A stretch of DNA of 14,873 bases, from assembly GCA_943326975.2 (NCBI GenBank), contig CALPVI020000013.1, forward strand, positions 1 to 14,873, in the 5' to 3' direction. Position numbers and translations under genes: made by a program. Below are positions 6,509 to 13,804 of this stretch, piece by piece (within the stretch, counting starts at the first letter, position 1; every line of letters begins with the position of its first letter). The notes beneath the pieces are model-generated. The model was given only the letters and a program-made list of their open reading frames with translations. It was not told where the DNA came from and ran no database searches. The DNA comes from Actinomyces viscosus (GTDB lineage: Bacteria; Bacteroidota; Bacteroidia; Flavobacteriales_D; Crocinitomicaceae).

Positions 6509-6537
6509 ATATCCTTAAATCATAAAATTCCCAACTA

Positions 6538-7419
6538 ATGTTTTATTTGATACAACTCAGATTTAGTTTTCTTCATTCAAATAATTCGTATCACGCAATT
6601 AACAACAATACAGATATCACTTATACTTGGCAAGTTTATGTCTTTTTCTTTACCCCAATTCTATTAATACTTTTATTGATCTTCCGTAGTTGGAAAAAGT
6701 ATAATAAAAAGTCATTAGTGAATGGCAAATTTTGTAAAGATTTAAAACCTACGAAAGAAAATTTAATTGAGGCTTATATTTCTTTAGCAGTTATTTTGTT
6801 AAACATCGAACGTGTTGATTCTAAAGAAAAAATGTACTTCATTCAAAAACATTTAAATCGATATTTCCCTGGTAATACTTTTGATATTTACCATAAACTT
6901 TCTATGTATATAAAACAAAGATCTATAGATACACAATCAATAACCGATTGGATAAATAAAAACACAGAAAGCAATTTTAAAAAATCGAATATTATTTATT
7001 TTTTAGTCGGAATTGCTAATGCTGATGGGGAAATCATTCAAACAGAACTCAACTTTATCAAAGCGGTAAATCTGTCGCTTGGATTGTCAACTTCAGATTT
7101 AGAGAGTGTTTTAACTACATTTGATTATTATCGAATCCACAAAAAACAGAAAGAGCAATCCAAAAGAGCTTCTTCCCAGAATGAATCTTCACAAATGAAC
7201 CAAGTAGATTATTCGATTTTACTTAAGGAAAATGCTTTGAAAGTTTTGGGTTTATCAAATGAAGTAACTATTGATGAAATCAAATCCGCTTATCGAAAAT
7301 TAGTGAAAGAAAATCATCCAGATCATTTTATTAATGAAAACGAGGGAATTCAGAAAATTGCTCATGAAAGATTTATTAAAATTCAATCCGCATATGAATT
7401 TTTAGTGAAACCAAATTAA
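6538..7419 (+). CDS. Membrane-anchored TerB/J-domain protein (DjlA-like)
   Basis: Probable DnaK co-chaperone bound to the inner membrane. Order of parts: an N-terminal polar stretch, one transmembrane helix (about residues 32-50, followed by basic residues), a TerB-like helical region (about 70-195, with the NADGEI loop at 161-166), a polar linker rich in Gln, Ser and Lys (about 201-225), and a C-terminal J domain (232-293) with the HPD tripeptide at 260-262. The layout is that of DjlA, in which the J domain faces the cytosol and recruits DnaK. Sequence similarity to enterobacterial DjlA is weak by eye, so I give no symbol. It lies 29 bp after the M16 gene and is probably in the same operon. 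The protein may really start at a later Met, but the ATG at 6538 keeps the helix intact. Confidence 0.8.
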   Translation: MFYLIQLRFSFLHSNNSYHAINNNTDITYTWQVYVFFFTPILLILLLIFRSWKKYNKKSLVNGKFCKDLKPTKENLIEAYISLAVILLNIERVDSKEKMYFIQKHLNRYFPGNTFDIYHKLSMYIKQRSIDTQSITDWINKNTESNFKKSNIIYFLVGIANADGEIIQTELNFIKAVNLSLGLSTSDLESVLTTFDYYRIHKKQKEQSKRASSQNESSQMNQVDYSILLKENALKVLGLSNEVTIDEIKSAYRKLVKENHPDHFINENEGIQKIAHERFIKIQSAYEFLVKPN

Positions 7420-7468
7420 CTTTGAAATCACTTATGCATCAGTTAGGGGTAGGTTAATGATTTAAAAA

Positions 7469-8380
7469 ATGAAAAAAAGAATTGCAATTTTAGGAATTGG
7501 TGGAGTAGGTGGTTATGTTGGAGGCCATCTAGCTAAAAAATATGCTCGAACCAATGAGTTTGAAGTAGTCTTTTTTGCAAGAGGAGAACATAGCAACAAG
7601 ATAAAAGAAAATGGATTACAAATTTATTTAGACAATGAATTAGAGGTTGTTTATCCAGATGTTGTAACAGATGAACTAGAAAGTATTGCATCCATTGATT
7701 ATTTAATTTGTGCAACAAAATCCTATGATTTAATTGAAAGTGTAACGCGATTAAAAAATGCTATTTCAGATAAAACAGTAATCCTACCTTTATTAAACGG
7801 AGTTGATTCCTATGAAAAGCTGAAAACATTGTTTCCAAGTTCAAAAGTACTAAATGGTTGTATATTTATCGTTTCAAAGATCAAAGAACCTGGAGCAATT
7901 GAAATTACAGGTTTGAATCATTATGTTTGTGTGGGTTCAAAAGAACTTTCACCTATACATGTTGTTGATTTAGTTGAACTTTTTGGAAAAGCGGGTATCA
8001 ATGTTCGTTTATCTGAAGATATTGATCGAGCAGTTTGGGAAAAATATATTTTCATTTCGAGTTTAGCAACCTTATCCACACTAAAAAACAAAACGATAGG
8101 TCAGATATTAGAAGATGATGGACTAAAAAACACGCTGATAGAATTGATGAAAGAAGTAAAATCAGTAGCAACTGCAAAAGGTATTGCGATTACAGAGTCA
8201 TACCTTGAAAAAAATATATCTGCAATGGAAAAAATGCCTTATGCTACAACTTCTTCTATGCACCGCGACCAACTTGCAGGAAAACAAATTGAAATTGATT
8301 CTTTAACAAAATATGTTATTAAATTAGGGAATCAACTAAATGTAGAAACAAAAACATTTTATAAAACTTTAAATAGTTAA
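7469..8380 (+). CDS. Ketopantoate reductase family protein (PanE/ApbA-like)
   Basis: NADP-dependent dehydrogenase of the ketopantoate reductase fold, 303 residues. Seen: the Rossmann motif GIGGVG (9-14), CATKSYD (81-87), LLNGVDS (108-114), the catalytic lysine in VWEK (K192) and the conserved glutamate in IEID (E275). One key position differs. The asparagine that normally follows four residues after the lysine (E. coli K176/N180) is isoleucine here (I196, in KYIFIS). I therefore do not assign panE. It may be a paralogue acting on another 2-keto acid, or a variant in which the following serines substitute. No panB or panC is nearby. The gene sits between a co-chaperone gene and deoC. Confidence 0.82.
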   Translation: MKKRIAILGIGGVGGYVGGHLAKKYARTNEFEVVFFARGEHSNKIKENGLQIYLDNELEVVYPDVVTDELESIASIDYLICATKSYDLIESVTRLKNAISDKTVILPLLNGVDSYEKLKTLFPSSKVLNGCIFIVSKIKEPGAIEITGLNHYVCVGSKELSPIHVVDLVELFGKAGINVRLSEDIDRAVWEKYIFISSLATLSTLKNKTIGQILEDDGLKNTLIELMKEVKSVATAKGIAITESYLEKNISAMEKMPYATTSSMHRDQLAGKQIEIDSLTKYVIKLGNQLNVETKTFYKTLNS

Positions 8381-8403
8381 AAGTTAAAATCGTTGTCAAC
8401 TAT
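8378..8403. repeat. Intergenic repeat shared with 1980-2005
   Basis: These 26 bases match 1980-2005 at 22 positions, including the 14-base identical run TAAAAGTTAAAATC. Each copy carries an inverted repeat of the AGTTAA ... TTAACT type, perfect in the first copy and one mismatch here. Each overlaps a stop codon: panE-like here, PaaY-like (plus-strand TTA at 1998-2000) in the other. The left part here is also a heptamer repeat (AGTTAAA twice). Confidence 0.5.
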
Positions 8404-8415
8404 CAATTAAATAAT

Positions 8416-9120
8416 ATGTTAGAAAACTCACTACTTCAAAAAATAGATTACACGCTGTTAGATCATAATGCTTCTGAAGATCAGATTAAAGCGTTGTGTT
8501 CAAAAGCTAAGGAATTATCAGTTAAGTCAGTTTGTGTAATGCCTGAACATGTAGCTATAGCTAAAAGTGAATTAATTGGATCAGAAGTTTTAGTCTGTAC
8601 AGTTATTTCTTTTCCTGAAGGTGCTAATTCCTTAGCAAAAAAAGAACAGGAGACACATGTTGCTATTCGAGATGGAGCAGATGAAATTGATTTGGTAATG
8701 GATTATGCTCGAATTGATAATGTTCCCTTTTTAAAAAAGGAATTAAAAGCAATAGAGATGATTACACATAATCATAAAAACAAACTGAATGAAGCTATTA
8801 CAATCAAAGTTATAGTAGAAAGTGGAAGATTGTCTATTGAACAAACAAAAGTCGCTACAATGCTTTGTATAGATTCAGGAGTTGATTATATTAAAACGTC
8901 AACAGGAAAGGTTGAAGTAGGTGCAGAAATAGAAAAGGTTGAAGTCATGTCTCAATTGATTAAAGAAAGTGGCTCAAATCTTAAGATAAAAGCGTCTGGA
9001 GGTATTCGAACGATAGAGAATATAAAAGAATTCAATGATTTAGTTGGTCGTTTTGGTATTGGTTACCAAGCAGTAGATCAAATGGTTGATGGAAAAGATA
9101 GTTCGAAAGTTGGTTATTAG
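8416..9120 (+). CDS. deoC: Deoxyribose-phosphate aldolase
   Basis: Class I aldolase that splits 2-deoxyribose 5-phosphate into glyceraldehyde 3-phosphate and acetaldehyde in deoxynucleoside catabolism; cytosolic TIM barrel. Seen: IDYTLLDHNA (10-19, usually IDHTLLKP), the conserved aspartate in DEIDLVMDY (D92), the Schiff-base lysine in YIKTSTG (K160) and the second lysine in IKASGGIRT (K192). These correspond to E. coli D102, K167 and K201. At 234 residues it has normal length. The last residues lie just past the barrel (KDSSKVGY), matching the C-terminal tyrosine that takes part in proton transfer in E. coli. It follows the panE-like gene by 35 bp and probably ends the plus-strand series; no other deo gene is present. 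Confidence 0.95.
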   Translation: MLENSLLQKIDYTLLDHNASEDQIKALCSKAKELSVKSVCVMPEHVAIAKSELIGSEVLVCTVISFPEGANSLAKKEQETHVAIRDGADEIDLVMDYARIDNVPFLKKELKAIEMITHNHKNKLNEAITIKVIVESGRLSIEQTKVATMLCIDSGVDYIKTSTGKVEVGAEIEKVEVMSQLIKESGSNLKIKASGGIRTIENIKEFNDLVGRFGIGYQAVDQMVDGKDSSKVGY

Positions 9121-9221
9121 TTTTTTTTGAAAACCTAAAGAATTTTATACTTTGTTAATTTAAATGAGTTCAGTTTGTTCTAAAGTATTCAAGAAAATGA
9201 TTTAGATTGATGCTCTCAAAA

Positions 9222-9428
9222 TTATTTAAACCTAAATTCCTTTAACATTTTATACAATCTAAAACCTCTAAGAATTGTATACAATGAAACAATTAGTAAG
9301 AAGATGTATTTTTTGTTGCCAGCGATTCTATCCGATAGTATATCTGTAAATAAGAGAAATCCAATAAAAGTTAAACAACATATAATAATGATTATTGAAA
9401 GTGTTATGTTTACGATATTGTTATGCAT
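9222..9428 (-). CDS. Small two-helix membrane protein downstream of tonB
   Basis: A 68-residue protein with two predicted membrane helices (about 7-28 and 42-57). They are joined by a short loop containing DILSDRIAGNKK, and the tail is basic (GFRLYKMLKEFRFK). Small proteins of this shape, with a YIFxxxxxLYxxxRGxRxYK-like second helix, occur after exbB-exbD-tonB clusters in other Bacteroidota in my recollection, which argues it is a real gene. Its function is unknown. It begins 27 bp beyond the intrinsic terminator of the tonB operon. I see no TAnnTTTG promoter between the two, so it may depend on read-through. Confidence 0.6.
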   Translation of the reverse strand: MHNNIVNITLSIIIIICCLTFIGFLLFTDILSDRIAGNKKYIFLLIVSLYTILRGFRLYKMLKEFRFK

Positions 9429-9454
9429 GATTATTTTGAATTAATGTCAATAAA

Positions 9455-9486
9455 AAATCCCCGTTTAAACAAATAAACGGGGATTT
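9455..9486 (-). terminator. Intrinsic terminator of the exbB-exbD-exbD-tonB operon
   Basis: A perfect 13-bp stem is formed by AAATCCCCGTTTA (9455-9467) and TAAACGGGGATTT (9474-9486), with a 6-base loop. On the minus strand the stem is followed by a run of T (complement of 9457-9452). It lies 15 bp after the tonB stop codon and is the strongest terminator in the window. The plus-strand side has only a weak T-run. Confidence 0.9.
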
Positions 9487-9500
9487 AGAAATATAATTTT

Positions 9501-10361
9501 CTATTGTAATGTAAAGTTTACTGGAAGAGTAAAGTATGAGTACACAGCTTTACCACCATTTTTACCTGGTTTCCATCTTGGCATTGAACGAACAACACGA
9601 ACAGCTTCTTTATCACATTCAGGGCAATCAGGAACCCCTCTTAAGATTGTAACTTGACTGATTGAACCATCAGGAGATACAACAAATTTTAAGTGACATT
9701 TTCCGCTTAATTCATTTTCGATTGCAATTTGAGGGTACTTAATGTTTTCAGCTAAGAACTTCAACATTTCAGCTCTACCACCAGGATACTCTGCAACCTC
9801 TTCAACGAAAGTTAAAATTTCAGGTGCTTTTTCTTCTGTTTGAGACGGGCCTTTATCTGTTTCTTCGTGGAATTCAAAGTTATCATTTCCTTCTACGTCT
9901 TCAGTACCTGTCTTCGTGTCTGCTAAGTTATCCTGAATTGGAGGAGTTGTCTCAACCTCTTCATCAACTACAACAGGAGGAATAAAAGCAATCGTTTTTT
10001 CCGCTGGTGGAATTTCTTCCTCTGGCGGTGGAGGAGGAGTTTCTTCCTCTTCTTGTGTTGGCGCAATAGTGAATTGCGTTAAGTCCATTGGTTCTTCTTT
10101 TACAGGCGGTTCAGGCATGTTTTTAACAATCATGTAGGTCCCATAAACAATTCCAATTACTAAAATGAAAGATGCCATAATGATTACCATACGTTTGTCA
10201 TAAGACTTACGAATTTGGTAAGCACCATATTCTTTGTTTCTGTGTTCAAAAACTAATTCATTTCTGTAAGAAGAAGTAACGTGTTGCCAATGTCTGCCTG
10301 CAATAAACTCATAAAGAGATAACGCCGCAACAATACCGATTATAGCATAAATTATCAACAT
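9501..10361 (-). CDS. tonB: Energy transducer TonB with an extra N-terminal helix
   Basis: Links the ExbB/ExbD proton motor to outer-membrane TonB-dependent receptors. Parts in order: a hydrophobic helix at the very N-terminus (1-19); a basic segment with the Bacteroidota motif EHRNKEYGAYQIRKSY (39-54); the main membrane helix (58-80); a Pro/Glu-rich periplasmic spacer (82-125, including a PPPPP run); an acidic linker; and a TonB C-terminal domain (about 192-286) with YPGG at 192, VVSPDGSISQVTILRG and a final FTLPVNFTLQ strand. Compared with E. coli TonB it has an additional first helix, so the N-terminus may face the periplasm. A CPEC pair (246-249) lies in the C-terminal domain. Its start codon is 1 bp from the exbD stop, so translation is probably coupled. 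Confidence 0.92.
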   Translation of the reverse strand: MLIIYAIIGIVAALSLYEFIAGRHWQHVTSSYRNELVFEHRNKEYGAYQIRKSYDKRMVIIMASFILVIGIVYGTYMIVKNMPEPPVKEEPMDLTQFTIAPTQEEEETPPPPPEEEIPPAEKTIAFIPPVVVDEEVETTPPIQDNLADTKTGTEDVEGNDNFEFHEETDKGPSQTEEKAPEILTFVEEVAEYPGGRAEMLKFLAENIKYPQIAIENELSGKCHLKFVVSPDGSISQVTILRGVPDCPECDKEAVRVVRSMPRWKPGKNGGKAVYSYFTLPVNFTLQ

Positions 10362-10362
10362 C

Positions 10363-11007
10363 TTAATTACCTTTTGCTTTAATTAAATCTTCTTCACTTT
10401 TCATTAAATCAACTGGAGCCATAACACCAATATCATTAATTTTTAATTCGTCAATTAAGTCAATAAAGTTTCTACAAGTAGCTTTAGAATCAGTTTTAAT
10501 TAAAACTTTCAAAGCATCTTTGTTTCCTTTTACTGTTTTTAACTCTTCTGTTAATTGAGCATCATTGATTTTCCCTTGATTTAATTTGTTCATCAACGGA
10601 GCTTTTCTGCTTAATACATAAGAGTTTTTCTCAATTAACAACTTTCTTACACCAGTTGCACTAAAATCTGTTTCCTCTAATTTAGTTGGAGGCATACCTT
10701 TAGGGTTTCCTGGAGCATAAAACTCACCTTCATAGTAGTAAATTTTATCCTTTGATAATAAGAAAGTGATAGCATTGTTTACTTTCGCTTTGTCCTTGTC
10801 AATTACATCTTCAGGTTTCGGTTTAGCAGGGTATGTCAAAGACATTACCTTTGGATCACTGAATGTAGAAGTCAATACGAAGAAAGTTAACAATAAGAAA
10901 GCTAAGTCAACAAGAGGAGTCATATCTACGTGAGTAGATCCTTTCTTCGCTCTTTTCTTGCCTTTTTTGTCGTGGCCACCGCCACCACTATCATCTATTT
11001 GAGCCAT
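10363..11007 (-). CDS. exbD: ExbD family biopolymer transport protein (second copy in the operon)
   Basis: Inner-membrane component of the TonB motor. A Gly/Lys-rich cytoplasmic N-terminus (1-26) precedes the conserved VDMTPLVDLAFLLLTFF helix, whose D34 corresponds to the proton-carrying aspartate of ExbD. The periplasmic part is long. Total length is 214 residues against about 141 in E. coli, with an insertion of roughly 80 residues (about 60-140, predicted strands and a charged helix) before the usual C-terminal core (ALKVLIKTDSKATCRNFIDL). The upstream exbD is a related but clearly different paralogue, suggesting a heteromeric ExbD dimer. It is 11 bp downstream of that gene and 1 bp upstream of tonB. 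Confidence 0.9.
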   Translation of the reverse strand: MAQIDDSGGGGHDKKGKKRAKKGSTHVDMTPLVDLAFLLLTFFVLTSTFSDPKVMSLTYPAKPKPEDVIDKDKAKVNNAITFLLSKDKIYYYEGEFYAPGNPKGMPPTKLEETDFSATGVRKLLIEKNSYVLSRKAPLMNKLNQGKINDAQLTEELKTVKGNKDALKVLIKTDSKATCRNFIDLIDELKINDIGVMAPVDLMKSEEDLIKAKGN

Positions 11008-11018
11008 GTTTCTTTATA

Positions 11019-11684
11019 TTATTTTTCACCTTTCATTTGTAAAGAAGTAACAAAGTTTAAGTTTGTTAATTCTAAATCTCTAAAAGTCTCGATAACATCC
11101 TTTGCTTGTAAATACAAAGCTTCGTTATCAGCTTTCAAAATGAATTTTGGTTTGTAATCATTTACCTCAATTTCCGGATTTTTCTCAAAATCTTTATCGT
11201 ACAAGTCTTTACCAACTGTTAAACCTCTTCTGTTACTGAAGTCAATCCAACTTTTTAATTGGTTATTTGTAGAATCTGTAGGGATACCGATACCGATAAA
11301 TTTAACTCTATCACCTTCTTTTGCATCTAAATATCCTGGTAAATCTTTAATGTTACATCCAATACTAGGAATTTTTAAATAAGATTCCATTTGGTGTTTA
11401 GTTAATTGAAACTTGTATTGTTTTTGCATATCTGCCAATACAGCTGTTTTCAACTCAACACTATTCATTGAAAAGAACTTTCTACCATTTTTATCAACAG
11501 TTACAATCACATAGTTTTTTGGAAATTCTTTGTCCTCAACACTATATGGTGTATCTACTTCTACAACATCTGCTGTTCTTGTTTTAGCAGATAACATAAA
11601 GAATGTTACTAATAAGAAAGCTAAATCCACCATTGGCGTCATGTCAATTGAGGGAGAGCTTTTTGGTATTTTTATCTTAGGCAT
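11019..11684 (-). CDS. exbD: ExbD family biopolymer transport protein (first copy in the operon)
   Basis: First of two ExbD paralogues. A short basic N-terminus (MPKIKIPKSS) leads to the conserved helix IDMTPMVDLAFLLVTFFML, with D20 at the proton-carrying position. A long periplasmic region follows (total 221 residues), ending in the usual ExbD core (PKFILKADNEALYLQAKDVI). The middle insertion differs in sequence from that of the second copy, so this is an old duplication and not a recent one. It lies 39 bp after exbB, and an A/T-rich gap precedes its ATG. Confidence 0.9.
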   Translation of the reverse strand: MPKIKIPKSSPSIDMTPMVDLAFLLVTFFMLSAKTRTADVVEVDTPYSVEDKEFPKNYVIVTVDKNGRKFFSMNSVELKTAVLADMQKQYKFQLTKHQMESYLKIPSIGCNIKDLPGYLDAKEGDRVKFIGIGIPTDSTNNQLKSWIDFSNRRGLTVGKDLYDKDFEKNPEIEVNDYKPKFILKADNEALYLQAKDVIETFRDLELTNLNFVTSLQMKGEK

Positions 11685-11723
11685 TTTTTTGTTTTTTTAA
11701 TATTATTAATTGCCCAATCGTTC

Positions 11724-12530
11724 TTATTTTGTAGATGCAGCGAAATCTTGTACGATTGTGAAACTTGCTTCATCCATACTGTATGTCATTTGATCAATTT
11801 TAGTTGAGAAAATGTTATACATAATAATTGCAACCGCAGAACCAGAAATACCTAAGAAAGTATTGATTAAGGCTTCAGAGATACCTACCGCTAATTGAGC
11901 TGGATCTGGTTGACCTGCACTCATTGCAGCAAATGATTTAATCATCCCTAATACCGTACCAATCAAACCGATTAATGTTGCAATAGAAGCACAAGTAGAT
12001 ATAACTACTAAGTTTTTAGATAACATTGGTAATTCTAATGCTGTAGCTTCTTCTAATTCTTTCTTAATAGATTCAACTTTTTGCTCTTTATTTAATTCAG
12101 TGTCATTTTGGATGTGATCATATTTAGTTAAACCAGCTTTCACTACATTACCTAAAGAACCTTTTTGTTTGTCACATTCAGCAATTGCAGATGTAATATC
12201 TTTACTTTCTAATAAAGTTTTAATTTTCAATACAAAAGAATCGATGTTTCCTTTTCCTTTACCTTTTGCTAAAGTCACAAATCTTTCAATAGAGAAAACA
12301 ATAATAATAATGTTAACTGCTAATAAAATAGGAACGATGAAACCACCTTTGTAAATAGTACCCATTAGGTTACCGTCAAGTGGATGATTTTCAGGGTTTC
12401 CTTCAGCGAAGTTTGATGGGTCTCCAAAAATAAATTTGTAAATAATTACACCAATAATTAATGCGATAACAATTGTCAAGAAGGCAACTAACGACGAAAA
12501 ACCTCCTGCAGCTTTTTTGTTTGTACTCAT
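11724..12530 (-). CDS. exbB: ExbB/MotA/TolQ proton channel protein
   Basis: Channel-forming subunit of the TonB motor and first gene of the operon. Four hydrophobic segments are visible: 12-34, 62-83, 170-198 and 218-243. The last three match the usual ExbB helices and include the conserved GLIGTVLGMIKSF (188-200) and ISGSAVAIIMYN (228-239). The cytoplasmic domain lies between the second and third, with a long helix around 140-165. The extra N-terminal helix before the standard fold, with a short polar loop rich in Asn and Pro (37-55), is not in E. coli ExbB. Length is 268 residues. Confidence 0.92.
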   Translation of the reverse strand: MSTNKKAAGGFSSLVAFLTIVIALIIGVIIYKFIFGDPSNFAEGNPENHPLDGNLMGTIYKGGFIVPILLAVNIIIIVFSIERFVTLAKGKGKGNIDSFVLKIKTLLESKDITSAIAECDKQKGSLGNVVKAGLTKYDHIQNDTELNKEQKVESIKKELEEATALELPMLSKNLVVISTCASIATLIGLIGTVLGMIKSFAAMSAGQPDPAQLAVGISEALINTFLGISGSAVAIIMYNIFSTKIDQMTYSMDEASFTIVQDFAASTK

Positions 12531-12562
12531 AACTCTTTTTTAATTTTTTAAAGTTTATGAGG

Positions 12563-12570
12563 CAAACATA
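12563..12570 (-). promoter_or_regulatory. -7 element of the exbB operon promoter
   Basis: On the minus strand TATGTTTG fits the Bacteroidota -7 consensus TAnnTTTG exactly, 32 bp upstream of the exbB ATG, giving a leader of about 25 bases. I find no clear TTG/TTTG at the usual -33 distance; the nearest TTG lies roughly 40-50 bp upstream. The remaining 12571-12782 region up to the fmt stop codon holds no gene and no clear hairpin. Confidence 0.5.
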
Positions 12571-12782
12571 ATAAAAAGGATTCATTTACCATTTACTTTT
12601 AGAAGGAAAAATATTGACAATTGATTAAAGTGCCTTTTTTTTCAAGTGTATGGTGTTAATAACGAGGCTTTAACTGATGGTAACTAATTTTCTTAACTTT
12701 AATTTAATGTAGAATTATCAATTTTTTAACTTAAAAATAGCTGGTTTTGAATCGGTTTCATCGGAGTTTAATGAACTTCTAT

Positions 12783-13745
12783 TTAATTTTCTGATGTAAT
12801 TGAAAATTCATGAATGGAGTGTCCAGCTAAAAATTCATTGTATTTCATTCTTCTTTTACCTTCAGGCTGTAATTCTATTACGCGTAAGTAATAATCAACA
12901 GTAGGTATTAGTATCCCTTCTTTGTCAGCGGTAAGTTCTACTTTATTAAAAGAAGCAATTTTTGTTTTTTCTGTTTTGAAAATTTTAAATGATTTTAGCT
13001 CATCGCCTTTTTTCAAATTTGTCCAAGCAGTAGGATAAGGAGCCATTCCTCTTGTGAAGTTATGAATTGTCAAAACATCTAAATTCCAATCTATTTTACA
13101 ATCAGGTTTGAATATTTTAGGAGCCGATTTTAATTCACCTTCAGTTAATTCAATTTGAGGGATACCTTTAGCTTCGTTATGGATGATTTTATGAACTGTT
13201 TTTAAGGTTAAATTAGCTCCCAATTCCATCAAACGATCGTGTAATTCGCCTGCTGTTTCATTCTCTCCAATTAATACACTTTCTCGTTCAATTATTTTAC
13301 CAGTATCGATTTCTTTTTCGATAAAAAATGTTGTTACACCTGTTTCTTTTTCTCCATTTATAACTGCCCAGTTTATAGGTGCAGCTCCTCTGTAATTTGG
13401 AAGTATGGAAGCATGTAGATTAATAGTTCCTTTTTCAGGCATTGCCCAAACAATTTCAGGTAGCATTCTGAAGGCAACGACAACAAATAAATCAGCTTTT
13501 AAATTATGAAGCTCTGAAATAAAGTTTTCATCCTTTAAATTGGTAGGTTGTAAAATATTTAATTCTTTTGAAACAGCATATTTCTTAACGGCACTTTCAG
13601 CAATTTGTTGACCTCTTCCTGCAGGTTTATCAGGGGCAGTAATTACTCCAACTATATTGAGGTTGTTTGTTACTAATCGATCTAAAATTGTAACCGCAAA
13701 TTCAGGTGTTCCCATGAAAACGATTCTGAAAGATTTATTTGACAT
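12783..13745 (-). CDS. fmt: Methionyl-tRNA formyltransferase
   Basis: Transfers a formyl group from 10-formyltetrahydrofolate to Met-tRNA(fMet) for translation initiation; cytosolic. Seen: RIVFMGTPEFA at the N-terminus, PDKPAGRG (38-45), and the catalytic set N109, H111 (INLHASILPNYRGAAPI) and D147 (EIDTG), corresponding to E. coli N106, H108 and D144. The C-terminal OB-fold domain follows (TAWTNLKKGDELKSFKIF). The 320-residue length is normal. The frame extends to a TTG at 13787, but I choose the ATG at 13745 (MSNKSFRIVFMG), where family homology begins. A TATCTTCG box (13772-13765), one mismatch from the Bacteroidota -7 consensus, lies 19 bp upstream and would be inside the longer reading. 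Confidence 0.95.
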   Translation of the reverse strand: MSNKSFRIVFMGTPEFAVTILDRLVTNNLNIVGVITAPDKPAGRGQQIAESAVKKYAVSKELNILQPTNLKDENFISELHNLKADLFVVVAFRMLPEIVWAMPEKGTINLHASILPNYRGAAPINWAVINGEKETGVTTFFIEKEIDTGKIIERESVLIGENETAGELHDRLMELGANLTLKTVHKIIHNEAKGIPQIELTEGELKSAPKIFKPDCKIDWNLDVLTIHNFTRGMAPYPTAWTNLKKGDELKSFKIFKTEKTKIASFNKVELTADKEGILIPTVDYYLRVIELQPEGKRRMKYNEFLAGHSIHEFSITSEN

Positions 13746-13764
13746 TTGAATTAATTTTTGAATA

Positions 13765-13772
13765 CGAAGATA
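13765..13772 (-). promoter_or_regulatory. Possible -7 element upstream of fmt
   Basis: Minus-strand TATCTTCG has one mismatch to TAnnTTTG and is 19 bp upstream of the fmt ATG. The matching -33 position holds only TTTC (13794-13791) at an 18-bp spacing, so support is modest. Confidence 0.35.
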
Positions 13773-13804
13773 GTTTTTTCTTTGCAAAAAGAAATAAGCG
13801 TTTT

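Noticed and set aside
9164..9205. Short plus-strand ORF (13 codons) after deoC
   Set aside because: Too short and without any coding sign; only the promoter-like sequence before it is notable.
12571..12782. Possible RNA gene or terminator in the gap between fmt and exbB
   Set aside because: Apart from the exbB -7 element next to it, I see only AT-rich sequence with A and T runs and no stable stem; nothing supports a gene.
13746..13787. 14-codon upstream extension of fmt from a TTG
   Set aside because: Non-homologous residues; the ATG at 13745 gives the standard Fmt N-terminus.
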